Notes: generated by a model not told the origin, from the sequence alone. A stretch of DNA of 55,921 nt from Clostridium sp. CF012 (GCF_018861755.1 NZ_JAHLEF010000032.1:1-55921); one strand, 5' to 3'; positions 17,770 through 27,605 are shown, numbered from the stretch's first letter. Numbers and translations: made by a program.

Positions 17770-19435
17770 CAGAAAACTCGATTTTTATTCTTTCGATATC
17801 ATTTTCAGCTGAGTTGTAAATTTCATTACTTGTTTTTATATTATCTAAAATTTTAACTGGCAGTTCAATGACAAATTCAGTACCATCTGTTATTTCTTTA
17901 TTGATGTAAATTTTCCCTTCATGCATTTCAACTAATGATTTAACTAGTGATAACCCTATACCACTACCTTCTTGTTTCCTAGATAGTGATTTATCTACCT
18001 GAATAAATCTCTCGAAAATTTCCTTTTGTTTTTCTACTGGAACACCGATGCCTGTATCTCTAACAGATATTACTATTACTCCCTTGTTGTCCTTAATGCT
18101 AACATATATCTTACCGGAAGGTTTAGTAAATTTAATAGCATTGGATATTAAATTTAACATAATTCTCTCAATTTTATCTGAATCAAAGGCCATATATTTT
18201 TCTTCAATATCCGTGTCAAAAATAAGTTCTAGCCCCTTACTCTCAACATATTCTACTACAGATAACGCTATGTCCTCTACTACTTTTACAATATCTCCAT
18301 TTTGCATACTAATCTCTAAGTAGCCTGCATCAATTTTCGTAATGTCTATGAGATTATCTACTAGCCTCACTAATCTGTAACAATTTTGCTTTATGATGGA
18401 CATATATTTTTCAACCTTAATTTCAGGGTTTATTATGTCCTTATCATTAGTTGTAATATTTACGAGTTGAATAGATCCGAGTATCATATTTAGCGGTGTT
18501 CGTAATTCATGGGATATATTAGCGAAAAATTCTGTTCTTAGTTTATTATATTCAATAGTTTTATTTAATAAAAGTGTCTTTTGCCTAACCTTTTGTTTTA
18601 AAAATTCTATCCTTTTACGTTCAGATATGTCTCTTGTAATACTTAAAATTGTTTTTTCACTGTCAGATGTTATTACAGTGGCTGTAGTCTCTACTTCCAA
18701 ACATTTGCCATCACTTTTTCTGAAATATTTTCTTTCAACGGGAGATAAATAGCCACTTCTCATGGTAATATCATCTTGCTGTTGTATTAGCGTTTTATTA
18801 TAATCGTCTATTTCTAACAATTCATAGGATGATTTTCCTAATATTTCTTCCGGCTCTAAGTATCCCATTAGCTTAGCACCAGCTTTATTTGTATAAGCTA
18901 TCTTGCCATGGTCATGAACATACATAGCATCTGGCATAACTTCTATAAGCTTTTTATATCGGTCTTCACTTTCTCTTAACGCATCTTCCGTTTTTTTTAC
19001 TTTTCCAATGAACAATTCTTCACTACAAGCCCCTATTTCTAACTCATCAAAAAGTCTCTCTATATAATTAGTAATTCTCAGCTTACTTTTATTATGACAA
19101 TTTTCTTCTAAAACAACATCAATATATGATTTTCTATAGCACTTAAATGTGGCCATAATCAATCCAATATTAAGCTTTTCAATATCGTGCACTTCAATAT
19201 ATTTAAGCATAGTACTAATAATTATAGATGATATTTCAGTATATTCTGCGTTCTTTTCTAAGCCATGGGTACCTTCAATATGGTCAAGAATAGATTTAGA
19301 TATTTTTTTTATAGCAGGAACTGAAATAAAATCTTCCCCAAAATAATTACTCCTATAGCCACTATTTTTTATATTATCCATTACTTTAAATTTTAGATAT
19401 TCAGTATTATCAATGTTAATATACAACTTTTCCAC
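17756..19435 (-). CDS. Cytosolic PAS-domain sensor histidine kinase (orphan)
   Basis: A 559-residue kinase without membrane helices. A helical N-terminal domain (1 to about 145) of unknown function is followed by a PAS domain (about 160-275), then HisKA with FFANISHELRTP (phospho-His309) and HATPase_c with N432 in NLISNAIKFT, DTGIG at 460-464 and GSGIG at 490-494. All catalytic motifs are intact. No response regulator is adjacent. In clostridia such orphan soluble kinases often act on Spo0A; that is a family-level expectation, not something seen here. Its end lies inside a 28-bp terminator stem. Confidence 0.92.
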   Translation of the reverse strand: MEKLYINIDNTEYLKFKVMDNIKNSGYRSNYFGEDFISVPAIKKISKSILDHIEGTHGLEKNAEYTEISSIIISTMLKYIEVHDIEKLNIGLIMATFKCYRKSYIDVVLEENCHNKSKLRITNYIERLFDELEIGACSEELFIGKVKKTEDALRESEDRYKKLIEVMPDAMYVHDHGKIAYTNKAGAKLMGYLEPEEILGKSSYELLEIDDYNKTLIQQQDDITMRSGYLSPVERKYFRKSDGKCLEVETTATVITSDSEKTILSITRDISERKRIEFLKQKVRQKTLLLNKTIEYNKLRTEFFANISHELRTPLNMILGSIQLVNITTNDKDIINPEIKVEKYMSIIKQNCYRLVRLVDNLIDITKIDAGYLEISMQNGDIVKVVEDIALSVVEYVESKGLELIFDTDIEEKYMAFDSDKIERIMLNLISNAIKFTKPSGKIYVSIKDNKGVIVISVRDTGIGVPVEKQKEIFERFIQVDKSLSRKQEGSGIGLSLVKSLVEMHEGKIYINKEITDGTEFVIELPVKILDNIKTSNEIYNSAENDIERIKIEFSDIYS

Positions 19436-19564
19436 GACCTACCACCTTCATACTATAATTAGATATTTGCTAACATTATCATACAACAATACAATATTAT
19501 AGTAAAGCACGTCTTTATAAATCCTACACAATATATTTTATGTTTGATAATTGTTTAACAATAA

Positions 19565-19613
19565 TAAAAAAACACCTCACCTCTAAATATTCAACATATT
19601 TGGAGACAAGGTA
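19565..19613 (-). terminator. Terminator of truA
   Basis: On the minus strand CCTTGTCTCCAAATAT pairs with ATATTTAGAGGTGAGG (one mismatch, a few G-U pairs), followed by a run of seven T residues. It lies 70 nt beyond the truA stop and before the kinase gene. Confidence 0.8.
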
Positions 19614-19684
19614 TTAAAATTATATTTGTTTCTTATAACCCTTTAATGTATTTCGAAAATTGTGACCACGCAATTACTAAGTTT

Positions 19685-20422
19685 TTAATAATTAACTTCT
19701 TCTAAAAATAATCCTTTTGCTGGTGCAATATGACCTGAATATTTTCTTTCCTTTTTATCTAAAATATCATTGATTCCGTCTGCGGGTCTTTCACCTAAGC
19801 CTACTTCAACAAGAGTTCCAATTATAAGCCTTACCATATTTTTCATAAATCCATTTCCTTGAATACTAATTTCTATATTTCCGTCTTCATTCACAATATT
19901 TATTGTATAAATGTCTCTTATAGTAGATTTTTTCTTTGTTTTAAGTGTTGTAAAACTTTGAAAATCATGTTCTCCTATTAAGTATTCTGATGCTTTTCTC
20001 ATCTTTTCAACATTTAGAGGTTGTGGTATATGATATTCATATTTTCTATTAAATACATTATGCGCCTTATTATTACATATATTATATACGTATTTTTTAG
20101 CCTTAGCATTATATCTAGCATGGAAATTCAAATCTACTTCTTCTACTGATTTAACCACAATGTCCTCAGGCAAATATTCATAGCAATAACTACGCATTTT
20201 ATGTGTGGGCATTGTACTTTCTGTTCTAAAGTTTGCTACTTGGTTTGTTGCATGAACTCCTGCATCGGTTCTACCTGATGCAGTAATTTCAATGTTTTCC
20301 CCCGCCATTTTGCTTAAAACGGTTTCTATTTTGTGTTGAATTGTATTGTCACTATCTCCAAGTCTTTGCCATCCTTTATACTTAGTACCATCATATTCTA
20401 TTACAATTTTTATATTTCTCAT
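19685..20422 (-). CDS. truA: tRNA pseudouridine(38-40) synthase
   Basis: A 245-residue enzyme that converts uridines 38-40 in the anticodon arm of tRNAs to pseudouridine. The catalytic aspartate lies in ASGRTDAGVHA near residue 52. Other family features are VEYDGTKYKGWQR at the N-terminus, NFHARYNAKAKKYVYNI, and IQGNGFMKNMVRLIIGTLVEVG near the end. Length is normal. It is followed by its own terminator. Confidence 0.95.
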   Translation of the reverse strand: MRNIKIVIEYDGTKYKGWQRLGDSDNTIQHKIETVLSKMAGENIEITASGRTDAGVHATNQVANFRTESTMPTHKMRSYCYEYLPEDIVVKSVEEVDLNFHARYNAKAKKYVYNICNNKAHNVFNRKYEYHIPQPLNVEKMRKASEYLIGEHDFQSFTTLKTKKKSTIRDIYTINIVNEDGNIEISIQGNGFMKNMVRLIIGTLVEVGLGERPADGINDILDKKERKYSGHIAPAKGLFLEEVNY

Positions 20423-20517
20423 ATTTATTATTTATCCTACTTTCTATTTTAGAGTTTAATCTAATATTTTAACTGTGTTTTTTAATACATACCTTATATT
20501 ATATACATATATCTAGA

Positions 20518-22065
20518 TTAATAAAACATACCATATAAAATAATTCTTAACTTTGATACTGCTGAATGAAATTTCACTACAGGATATTTTGTTTCTGTAT
20601 TTAAAATAATCCTGCGCTTTACCATCTTCCACTTGTTCAACTTCCAAGTTCCTTTTAATTCATTTGCACTTTTCCTTATAGCTTTTCTTTCTCTTTCACT
20701 ACCATCATAAAATAGTACAAACTCAAATTCTGCATTTTCACTATTGAATTCTGCATCAAATTTTTTAATAATACTATTAGGTGAAAGCAATAGTCTACCT
20801 GCTTTTGGCTCTAATATGAATGTAATCCCCTTCTTATTGTTTGAACATAAATAGGACTTATATACTAGTTCGGTACAAAACAAAGCGTTATCTGTCATAA
20901 TGTCAAAATTATAATCATATGCCTTTCCTAGATATTCAAAAGCTACAAATAGTGCTTTTAATTTATCTTCCTTAGATAATTTAGGTCGTAATGCAGAAAA
21001 ATAATCAACTTTTGCAATAGCGTCTAGAGGATTTATTACCACACCAGGGGCAATAACTTCTATAATATATTGTCTATTGTTCTTTTCACATAAACTATCG
21101 TATACTTTAGGATAAACTACTTTTAAATACTCCGAAACACACAAATAGTCTCCTAGTGGCATGTCCACAAAATACTTATCTAATTCTTCTAGGCAACCTA
21201 TATAAATGGCAGAATGAGTCCAAAATCCAGGTAATCCTATGTTGGTTAATTGATAATTATTTCTCTTTAAAAGTACATCACCTGGTAGCAATTCACCTTT
21301 AATAATATTAATATCCTCATTACTAACATACTTTTCTTTTCTACTAGAATAATCAACTCCAGTAATACTTATTGCAATCCATTTTTGCAATGGGAACCAA
21401 AAATCAAAAACATTTTTTCCAAAAAAATCAATCATATTATTAAAAACAATACCTCTATGATTTCTAACAAGCTTTATTACATTTAGATAATTACAACTTG
21501 CATAATCTAATAATTCACCTTCAATTTTATCTCCCACGTAACCAGAAACTTCGTAGTAATTTACCATAAAATCAAAGTAATGTTTATTTCTAAACAGTGA
21601 TATCATATAAGAGATCTCTGTGATTTCTTGCATAATGTAGTAATATTGTTTTTTATTAATATTGTATTCAGGCCTACTTTCATTTAACATTGACTCCAGA
21701 TACTTGTTTTTGTCTATGATGCTCGCCAATAATACAGAGTTTTTACGTATTGCTATGGTGGATGCATAAATTAATAACATATTTTTAAATTTGGTGTGCG
21801 AATCTTCTTCACTTTTTAATAAGAGTTCATTTTTATATTTTTGCCTGATTTCATTTAATCCATTATAACATCCTACGTAACTAACCCATTTATCTAATAT
21901 GCACAGCTTGCTCTCTAAGGACATATCTTGAATGTAAGAACTAAACAAAACTTCGTTTTTCTGAATCTCATTCACCACATGCTCTAATTCTTTTATAAGC
22001 TCTAAGGACTGGCTTATTTCCTCATTACCTTTTCTTTGAACAACGCCCATACCCCTATCCCCCAT
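20518..22065 (-). CDS. YiiX/YebB-like permuted papain-fold (C92) hydrolase with large N-terminal domain
   Basis: A 515-residue protein. The C-terminal half (about 250-425) has the circularly permuted NlpC/P60-like arrangement of the YiiX/YaeF C92 family: PGDVLLKR, then FWTHSAIYIG with catalytic His284, then DNALFCTELVYKSY with catalytic Cys397, so His precedes Cys. These enzymes are thought to cleave amide bonds in peptides or lipids. Residues 1 to about 240 form a helical domain I do not recognise. There is no signal peptide or membrane segment, so it is probably cytosolic. The start is uncertain: ATG at 22065 or at 22050, neither with a convincing ribosome binding site. Confidence 0.78.
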   Translation of the reverse strand: MGDRGMGVVQRKGNEEISQSLELIKELEHVVNEIQKNEVLFSSYIQDMSLESKLCILDKWVSYVGCYNGLNEIRQKYKNELLLKSEEDSHTKFKNMLLIYASTIAIRKNSVLLASIIDKNKYLESMLNESRPEYNINKKQYYYIMQEITEISYMISLFRNKHYFDFMVNYYEVSGYVGDKIEGELLDYASCNYLNVIKLVRNHRGIVFNNMIDFFGKNVFDFWFPLQKWIAISITGVDYSSRKEKYVSNEDINIIKGELLPGDVLLKRNNYQLTNIGLPGFWTHSAIYIGCLEELDKYFVDMPLGDYLCVSEYLKVVYPKVYDSLCEKNNRQYIIEVIAPGVVINPLDAIAKVDYFSALRPKLSKEDKLKALFVAFEYLGKAYDYNFDIMTDNALFCTELVYKSYLCSNNKKGITFILEPKAGRLLLSPNSIIKKFDAEFNSENAEFEFVLFYDGSERERKAIRKSANELKGTWKLNKWKMVKRRIILNTETKYPVVKFHSAVSKLRIILYGMFY

Positions 22066-22263
22066 AAACTGACTTTTGCAATTTACTATTATTATACCAT
22101 ATAACTCACTATTCCTTTACTAATATAAGTTATAAACTTGAAATTTTTATTATTTCTAAAAATTTTTAATGATATCATAGATTTTTTATTTTTTACATGT
22201 TTTTATATACACTTTATATGTATACTATAGTTATAATATATAATGAAATTTTTGGAGGCTCAT

Positions 22264-23718
22264 ATGTTTACAAATGAATTATTACTACGTTTTTTCAATT
22301 TGTTATTTTTTATAAATATCCTCTTTGCCCTAACAGTTGTCTTTATTGAGCGAAAAAATCCTGCGAGCACATGGACTTGGCTCATGGTGCTACTATTTTT
22401 ACCTAGCATAGGGTTTATATTATACTTATTTCTTGGTCAAAATTTGAAAAGAAAAAGAATGTTTTTGCTAAAAAAAGAAGAAAAAGAAAATCTCACCTCA
22501 ATTATTGATAAACAAAAGGAATTTTTAAACAATGAATCACTAATTAAAACTAATCCTTTTTTAAGTAAATACTCTGATATGATGAAGCTTAATCTTTGCA
22601 GCGATAATGCCTTTTACACTAATAATAACCAGGTAACTATATTCATTGATGGCAAATCAAAGTTTGATCAACTTAAAAGAAATCTTGAAGATGCAAAATT
22701 ATATATTCATATGGAGTATTATATAATCCAAAATGATAATTTAGGAAATATTATTCTTGATATTCTATGTAGAAAAGCTAAAGAAGGAGTAGAGGTAAAG
22801 TTGCTGTATGATGGGATGGGATGCCTAAAAGTTCCTAAATCTTTTTTTGCTTCTTTAACTAAGGCTGGCGGAAAAGTTGCATGTTTCTTTCCACCCTTTC
22901 TGCCTTATATAAATCTTAGAGTTAACTTTAGAAATCATCGTAAAATTTGCACTATTGACGGAAAGTATGCTTATATCGGTGGTTTTAATATTGGTGATGA
23001 ATATTTAGGACTTTCTAAAAGATTTGGGTTTTGGAGAGATACCCATTTATTCATACAAGGGGATGCAATAGATGCATTGGAACTTCACTTCCTAATGGAT
23101 TGGAGATTTGCGTCCAATGAGGATTCTGTTTTTGATACCAAATATTTCCCTCACAGAACCCACCTTGGTAAAACAGGTCTTCAAATGGTTTCAAGTGGCC
23201 CTGATTCCACTTTCACTTCTATTAAAAATGGATATTTAAAAATGATTAGTAAAGCTGAAACAAATATTTATATAGAAACTCCTTATTTTATTCCTGATGA
23301 CAGTATATTGGAGGCTTTAAGGATAGCATCCTTATCTGGAGTAGACGTACGCATTATTATACCTAGTAAACCAGATCACCCCTTCGTGTATTGGGCTTCT
23401 ACATCATACATGGGAGAGCTACTAGAATCTGGCGTCAAATGCTATACCTACACTAAGGGCTTTCTCCATAGTAAATTTCTTTCTATTGATGGTTCTATAA
23501 GTTCTGTAGGTACAGCTAACTTAGATATTAGAAGCTTTACTTTGAACTTTGAAATTAATGCTTTTATATATGATAAAGATATAACTTCTAAATTAGATGG
23601 CTTTTTTAATGATGATTTAAAGTTTTGTGATGAGTTAACTATTGAAAAATATACAAATAGAAGTTTTATTGTTAAATTCAAGGAATCTGTATCAAGATTA
23701 CTTTCTCCTATACTATAA
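22264..23718 (+). CDS. cls: Cardiolipin synthase
   Basis: A 484-residue phospholipase-D-superfamily enzyme that joins two phosphatidylglycerols into cardiolipin and glycerol at the membrane. Two N-terminal membrane segments (about 9-30 and 38-58) are followed by two HKD motifs: NHRKICTIDGKYAYIGGFN and HSKFLSIDGSISSVGTANLD. Both are intact, and length is typical. GGAGG at about 22254 places the start at the ATG at 22264 rather than the in-frame ATG 21 nt upstream. TATAAT at 22232-22237 may be its -10. It is monocistronic, with a terminator downstream. Confidence 0.95.
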   Translation: MFTNELLLRFFNLLFFINILFALTVVFIERKNPASTWTWLMVLLFLPSIGFILYLFLGQNLKRKRMFLLKKEEKENLTSIIDKQKEFLNNESLIKTNPFLSKYSDMMKLNLCSDNAFYTNNNQVTIFIDGKSKFDQLKRNLEDAKLYIHMEYYIIQNDNLGNIILDILCRKAKEGVEVKLLYDGMGCLKVPKSFFASLTKAGGKVACFFPPFLPYINLRVNFRNHRKICTIDGKYAYIGGFNIGDEYLGLSKRFGFWRDTHLFIQGDAIDALELHFLMDWRFASNEDSVFDTKYFPHRTHLGKTGLQMVSSGPDSTFTSIKNGYLKMISKAETNIYIETPYFIPDDSILEALRIASLSGVDVRIIIPSKPDHPFVYWASTSYMGELLESGVKCYTYTKGFLHSKFLSIDGSISSVGTANLDIRSFTLNFEINAFIYDKDITSKLDGFFNDDLKFCDELTIEKYTNRSFIVKFKESVSRLLSPIL

Positions 23719-23757
23719 TGAAAATTTATTGCACCATTAATTTAGATACAATATGAC

Positions 23758-23795
23758 AAAGCCCCACAAGCATTAAATATGTTGTGGGGCTTTTA
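23758..23795 (+). terminator. Terminator of cardiolipin synthase
   Basis: AAGCCCCACAAGC and the complementary GTTGTGGGGCTTTT form a GC-rich stem followed by T residues, 40 nt after the stop. Confidence 0.88.
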
Positions 23796-23827
23796 ATTTA
23801 AATGAGCTTAATATATTTTAGTATTTT

Positions 23828-25387
23828 TTATAATGTAAGAAAGAAAGGTACAAATATCATCATAGTTAGCATTGAGTCCAATACTAAAGCTATACCAAAT
23901 TTGCTAATTGGCATTGATTCTAAATCTTTCTTATATAGATTATATCCAAAGGAATAGCATAATGTGCTAATAATAATGCCAATCAGTATTGCCACCCATT
24001 TGTGTGCTAAAATTTGAGGAAGTAAATAGAACTTGTCTCCATATGAATTACTTAATACAACTGACATTTTCAATGCAAAGCTTACAATTGAAATTATTAT
24101 GAAATATAATTTCTTTTTTTTATCTGATAAACTATAAGAAAAAAAAGTCATAATAGATATTAAAAGTGCTATGGGCATTATCCATTTAATGGGATATATT
24201 ATATAGACTAAGCTATATACAAAGCCCTGCAGAGTATTTGTGGTTGCTTGCTTTGTTTCTATTGGTAAATGGATGTTGTTAGCACTCTTAAAATCTTCAT
24301 TTTGTGATGCTATGTAAATCCCATATTCATCTTCTTTATTATAACTAGCATATGCAACTGTATCTCCACTTATTGCCGGATAAGTAGTAAGACCTTCTAA
24401 TCTTGTTACGTAGCTATAGCTAGCTACCTTATTATCCTTTAAAATAAAATCAACTATACTCTGTTGAATGTCTTTAGTTCCAAAAATTCTATCGGTTGTG
24501 GCAAAAAATCTAGCACCGTCCTTAGAATAAGTACCAACCACGTTATATATATATTTATTTTCGTTAATATACAATTCACTAGAGTTTTTAGCGCTTCCAT
24601 CTAGTGCAAATTCTAAAATTCTAGTCCCTACGATTTCTCCTTGAATACTGTATTCAATTAATAAATATCCATTTTTGCTATCGCTAGAGGTTGCGGTGTG
24701 CATGAATGTCATAGCTGCACTTTTGTTAAGTACACCTGCTACTTTAGGCGATGATGCCTCTCCGCCCTGCACTGTTATATAACTAAACCCTTCTTCTCCA
24801 TTAGAATATGTAAACATATATCCACTTTCAGTTTTTACACCTGAAAATAAGGTCGCGCCTTTTATATTAAAATTCATTATAGAATTTTTACCCATATCTA
24901 AAACTTGAATTTTTTCCTTATAACCCACTACTAAAATTTCTTCACCTATTTGATAGGTCTCCGTTATATTTTCTATTCTACTTCTCTCTAGCTCCTTTAG
25001 TTCACTATCCAATTTTATGATCTTCAAGCTATTGGCACCATTCTCATAAGAATTGTAACTAAGATAAAAAAATTCCCGTACCTTTAAGAAATTGACTTCT
25101 TTAAGTAAAGTATCCTTAGTATCAACGGTTTTCTGCACAATTTTTTTTCCTAAATCATCAGTTACTACAAGTTGTACCTTCCCACCATCATTAAAAGCTA
25201 TAAAGTTTTTTTTATCACTCTTTAATATTTTAGGATAGGTTTTAACATCACCTTTAGATATGGCAACCTCTTTACTCCATTTAGCCGAAGGTGGTTGCGA
25301 CCTTATATCATATTCCACTTTGTACTGAAATCCTATTATTGCGAAAAACAATAATATAAAACTTACTATAAACATTTTATTTTTCAT
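23828..25387 (-). CDS. Membrane protein with extracellular sensor-like domain, function unknown
   Basis: A 519-residue protein. One N-terminal membrane segment (about 5-22) is followed by about 360 residues of repeated short beta-strands, consistent with a beta-propeller on the outer face, and then four or five membrane helices from about residue 390 to the end. I recognise no family. The ATG at 25387 has a GGGGGGC ribosome binding site; an upstream TTG overlaps that site and is unlikely. It lies 111 nt downstream of the histidine kinase gene on the same strand, with a possible weak terminator between. A link to signalling is only positional. Confidence 0.75.
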   Translation of the reverse strand: MKNKMFIVSFILLFFAIIGFQYKVEYDIRSQPPSAKWSKEVAISKGDVKTYPKILKSDKKNFIAFNDGGKVQLVVTDDLGKKIVQKTVDTKDTLLKEVNFLKVREFFYLSYNSYENGANSLKIIKLDSELKELERSRIENITETYQIGEEILVVGYKEKIQVLDMGKNSIMNFNIKGATLFSGVKTESGYMFTYSNGEEGFSYITVQGGEASSPKVAGVLNKSAAMTFMHTATSSDSKNGYLLIEYSIQGEIVGTRILEFALDGSAKNSSELYINENKYIYNVVGTYSKDGARFFATTDRIFGTKDIQQSIVDFILKDNKVASYSYVTRLEGLTTYPAISGDTVAYASYNKEDEYGIYIASQNEDFKSANNIHLPIETKQATTNTLQGFVYSLVYIIYPIKWIMPIALLISIMTFFSYSLSDKKKKLYFIIISIVSFALKMSVVLSNSYGDKFYLLPQILAHKWVAILIGIIISTLCYSFGYNLYKKDLESMPISKFGIALVLDSMLTMMIFVPFFLTL

Positions 25388-25436
25388 TTTGTTGCCCCCC
25401 AATGAATGTTTTATTGTAAACCTTTAGATTTTTACC

Positions 25437-25475
25437 CCAAAAATTAATCACTAATGAAGTGGTTAATTTTTTTAT
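25437..25475 (-). terminator. Possible terminator of the GAF-domain kinase gene
   Basis: On the minus strand AAAAATTAACCACT-TCATT-AGTGATTAATTTTT forms an imperfect stem about 25 nt after the kinase stop. The following T run is short (TTTTTGGGG), so termination may be partial and allow readthrough into the membrane-protein gene. Confidence 0.5.
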
Positions 25476-25498
25476 TCTCTATATAAAAACTTTGATAT

Positions 25499-26845
25499 TT
25501 ATTTTTCCCTTGAAATAGGTATGCTAAATGAAAAATCACTTCCTTTATCTATTTCACTTTCAACCCATATTTTCCCACTATGTTCTTCAATAATGTACTT
25601 ACATATAGCTAGTCCAAGTCCTGTGCCTCCAGTTTTCTTTGTGAGGGTATCGCCAACCTGGTTGAATTTTTCAAATATGTATTTTTTATCTTCCGCCCTA
25701 ATACCAACCCCTGTGTCACTAATACTTACTATTATATTTCCCTCCACTGCTCTAGCTGTGCATACTACGCACCCCTGCTGCGTGAATTTTATGGCATTAG
25801 AAATAAGATTAATTATTACCTGAATTAATTTATCTTTATCCGCCATAATTTTAGGAAGTGATTCTCTTATGTTTAGTATAACTTGAACCGATTTGTCTCT
25901 AATAATTGGATTAGTTAAGGTTATTACTTGGGTTATAATTTCTTCTATATCAATTTCTCTCATATTCAAACTAACTTTTCCCGCTTCCATTCTTGATATA
26001 TCTAATAAATCATTTATAAGGCAGGATAATCTCTCGCCTTCTGATAAAATTATATTTATATCTCTCTTTATATTAACAACAGCTCTTTTGTTTTTTTCAT
26101 TTTCAAGATCTATTTCTTTCACTATATACCCTTCAAATTTCCGCTTAACCATTTCTGCAAATCCGATAATTGAAGTTAATGGCGTTCTAAGTTCATGAGA
26201 AACAGTAGATAAAAAATCTGTTTTCATTTTATCCATATCCTTTAGCTTTTGAAAAAGCGTAGCATTTTCTATAGCCACAGCCACTTGATCAACAAGGAAA
26301 GAAGCATTAGATACCGCCTCTACATTGTATGCTGACTTCTTATGATCAAACATTATAACTAATCCACATATATTTTTTTTATATGTTATCGGAATTATAA
26401 GTAAACTCCTCATGTGATATAATAACAATTGAAACTCAGTATTATAATTTGTATATTCCTTTTTTTTTAAATCTTTAATATAGAAGGGCTTATCAAACTC
26501 AATAATTTTTTTCATTAGTTCAATACATTTATTTTCCTGTAAATAGCTACTTAAGTTTGTTCCATATCCATGACAAGCCATAAGTTTAAAATCATTTCCA
26601 TTTTTAAATATACTTATAGCTGCATCACAAGCTGTAATTTCGTACAGATTTTTTATTAATGCATCAAATACATCATTAATATCCCTTGTAGATTTAAATA
26701 TATTAATAGTAGCATTAATTTTTTTATCAAATTCTCTAGACTTTTTAATCATTAATATTTTAATTATTACATTAAAGGCTATAATGTTTGCTATAATTAT
26801 TATGTGTATCTCTAAGTAAACACTATTTGATAATATCTCTGTCAT
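25499..26845 (-). CDS. GAF-domain sensor histidine kinase (orphan)
   Basis: A 448-residue kinase with one membrane segment (about 11-32), a GAF domain (about 55-200), HisKA with TVSHELRTP (phospho-His217) and HATPase_c with N350 in NLISNAIKFT, DTGVG at 377-381 and GGTGLGL at 406-412. All catalytic residues are present. The membrane helix has almost no extracellular part, so the signal is probably sensed by the cytoplasmic GAF domain. No response regulator gene is adjacent. Upstream at 26868-26896 there is a short direct repeat of CATCTTCGATG in the presumed promoter region. Confidence 0.92.
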   Translation of the reverse strand: MTEILSNSVYLEIHIIIIANIIAFNVIIKILMIKKSREFDKKINATINIFKSTRDINDVFDALIKNLYEITACDAAISIFKNGNDFKLMACHGYGTNLSSYLQENKCIELMKKIIEFDKPFYIKDLKKKEYTNYNTEFQLLLYHMRSLLIIPITYKKNICGLVIMFDHKKSAYNVEAVSNASFLVDQVAVAIENATLFQKLKDMDKMKTDFLSTVSHELRTPLTSIIGFAEMVKRKFEGYIVKEIDLENEKNKRAVVNIKRDINIILSEGERLSCLINDLLDISRMEAGKVSLNMREIDIEEIITQVITLTNPIIRDKSVQVILNIRESLPKIMADKDKLIQVIINLISNAIKFTQQGCVVCTARAVEGNIIVSISDTGVGIRAEDKKYIFEKFNQVGDTLTKKTGGTGLGLAICKYIIEEHSGKIWVESEIDKGSDFSFSIPISREK

Positions 26846-27032
26846 AATATACCTCTATTTGTTATTAATCATCTTCGATGTTATTCATCTTCGATGCTCT
26901 TAAATATTTTATATGTTTCTACATTTATGAAATATACATTACTTTACTATAATGAAAATACCAATTTTTTCACGTTATGTCAAGCATTATAAATATTTAG
27001 TATACATATTACCATATGAAAGAGGTGCCCTT

Positions 27033-27605
27033 ATGCGTAAAGCTGGTAAAATAATCAATGTTGAAAAAAATAAAGTGTATATCATAACCGCAAATAATGA
27101 ATTTGCAACTCTTGAAAAACACACACCTGACCCCAAAATAGGTGAACTATATGCAGGTGAAGAATATCAAAGTGTTGCCATTTGGAAATATTTATTAGTA
27201 ATTGCTTTTATGCTAGTACTCTTATTTTCAATAAAAAAATTGTATTTAGATAATAGATATAATTATTCCGTTATAATAGACATGAATTGTTCTTTAAAGC
27301 TGGAAATAGACGCTACAAATAAAATTAAAAAAGTTGAAGGCATAAGCTCTGGAGGCTATAAAATTAAGCAACTTATTTCACTCGAGCATAAGTCCTTGGA
27401 GGAAGCCTTAAAATTGATTCTAGATGAATCTATTAAACAAAAATACCTAACTAAAGCACATGCAGATGATGGTTTTAAAATTTCTATATTTATTTCCGGA
27501 AATAAAAGCAATACTCAAATTAACTTAGCTGAGTTTATAAAATATGCTGGTGCTCATAATTTCAAGGTATTAATAAATAATGATGGACAAGTTAAAATTG
27601 ACTAA
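27033..27605 (+). CDS. RsgI-like membrane anti-sigma factor
   Basis: A 190-residue protein with the RsgI layout. An N-terminal cytoplasmic anti-sigma domain (about 1-47; AGKIINVEKNKVYIITANNEF) is followed by one membrane helix (about 51-69) and an extracellular domain starting YSVIIDMNCSLKLEIDATNKI. The latter matches the conserved extracellular RsgI segment that continues into SLEEALKLILDE. RsgI proteins hold sigma-I at the membrane until a wall or heat signal is sensed. No sigI gene is adjacent. The usual Asn-Pro of this segment is Asn85-Cys86 here. AAAGAGG before the ATG at 27033 selects this start over the upstream ATG. Confidence 0.8.
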   Translation: MRKAGKIINVEKNKVYIITANNEFATLEKHTPDPKIGELYAGEEYQSVAIWKYLLVIAFMLVLLFSIKKLYLDNRYNYSVIIDMNCSLKLEIDATNKIKKVEGISSGGYKIKQLISLEHKSLEEALKLILDESIKQKYLTKAHADDGFKISIFISGNKSNTQINLAEFIKYAGAHNFKVLINNDGQVKID

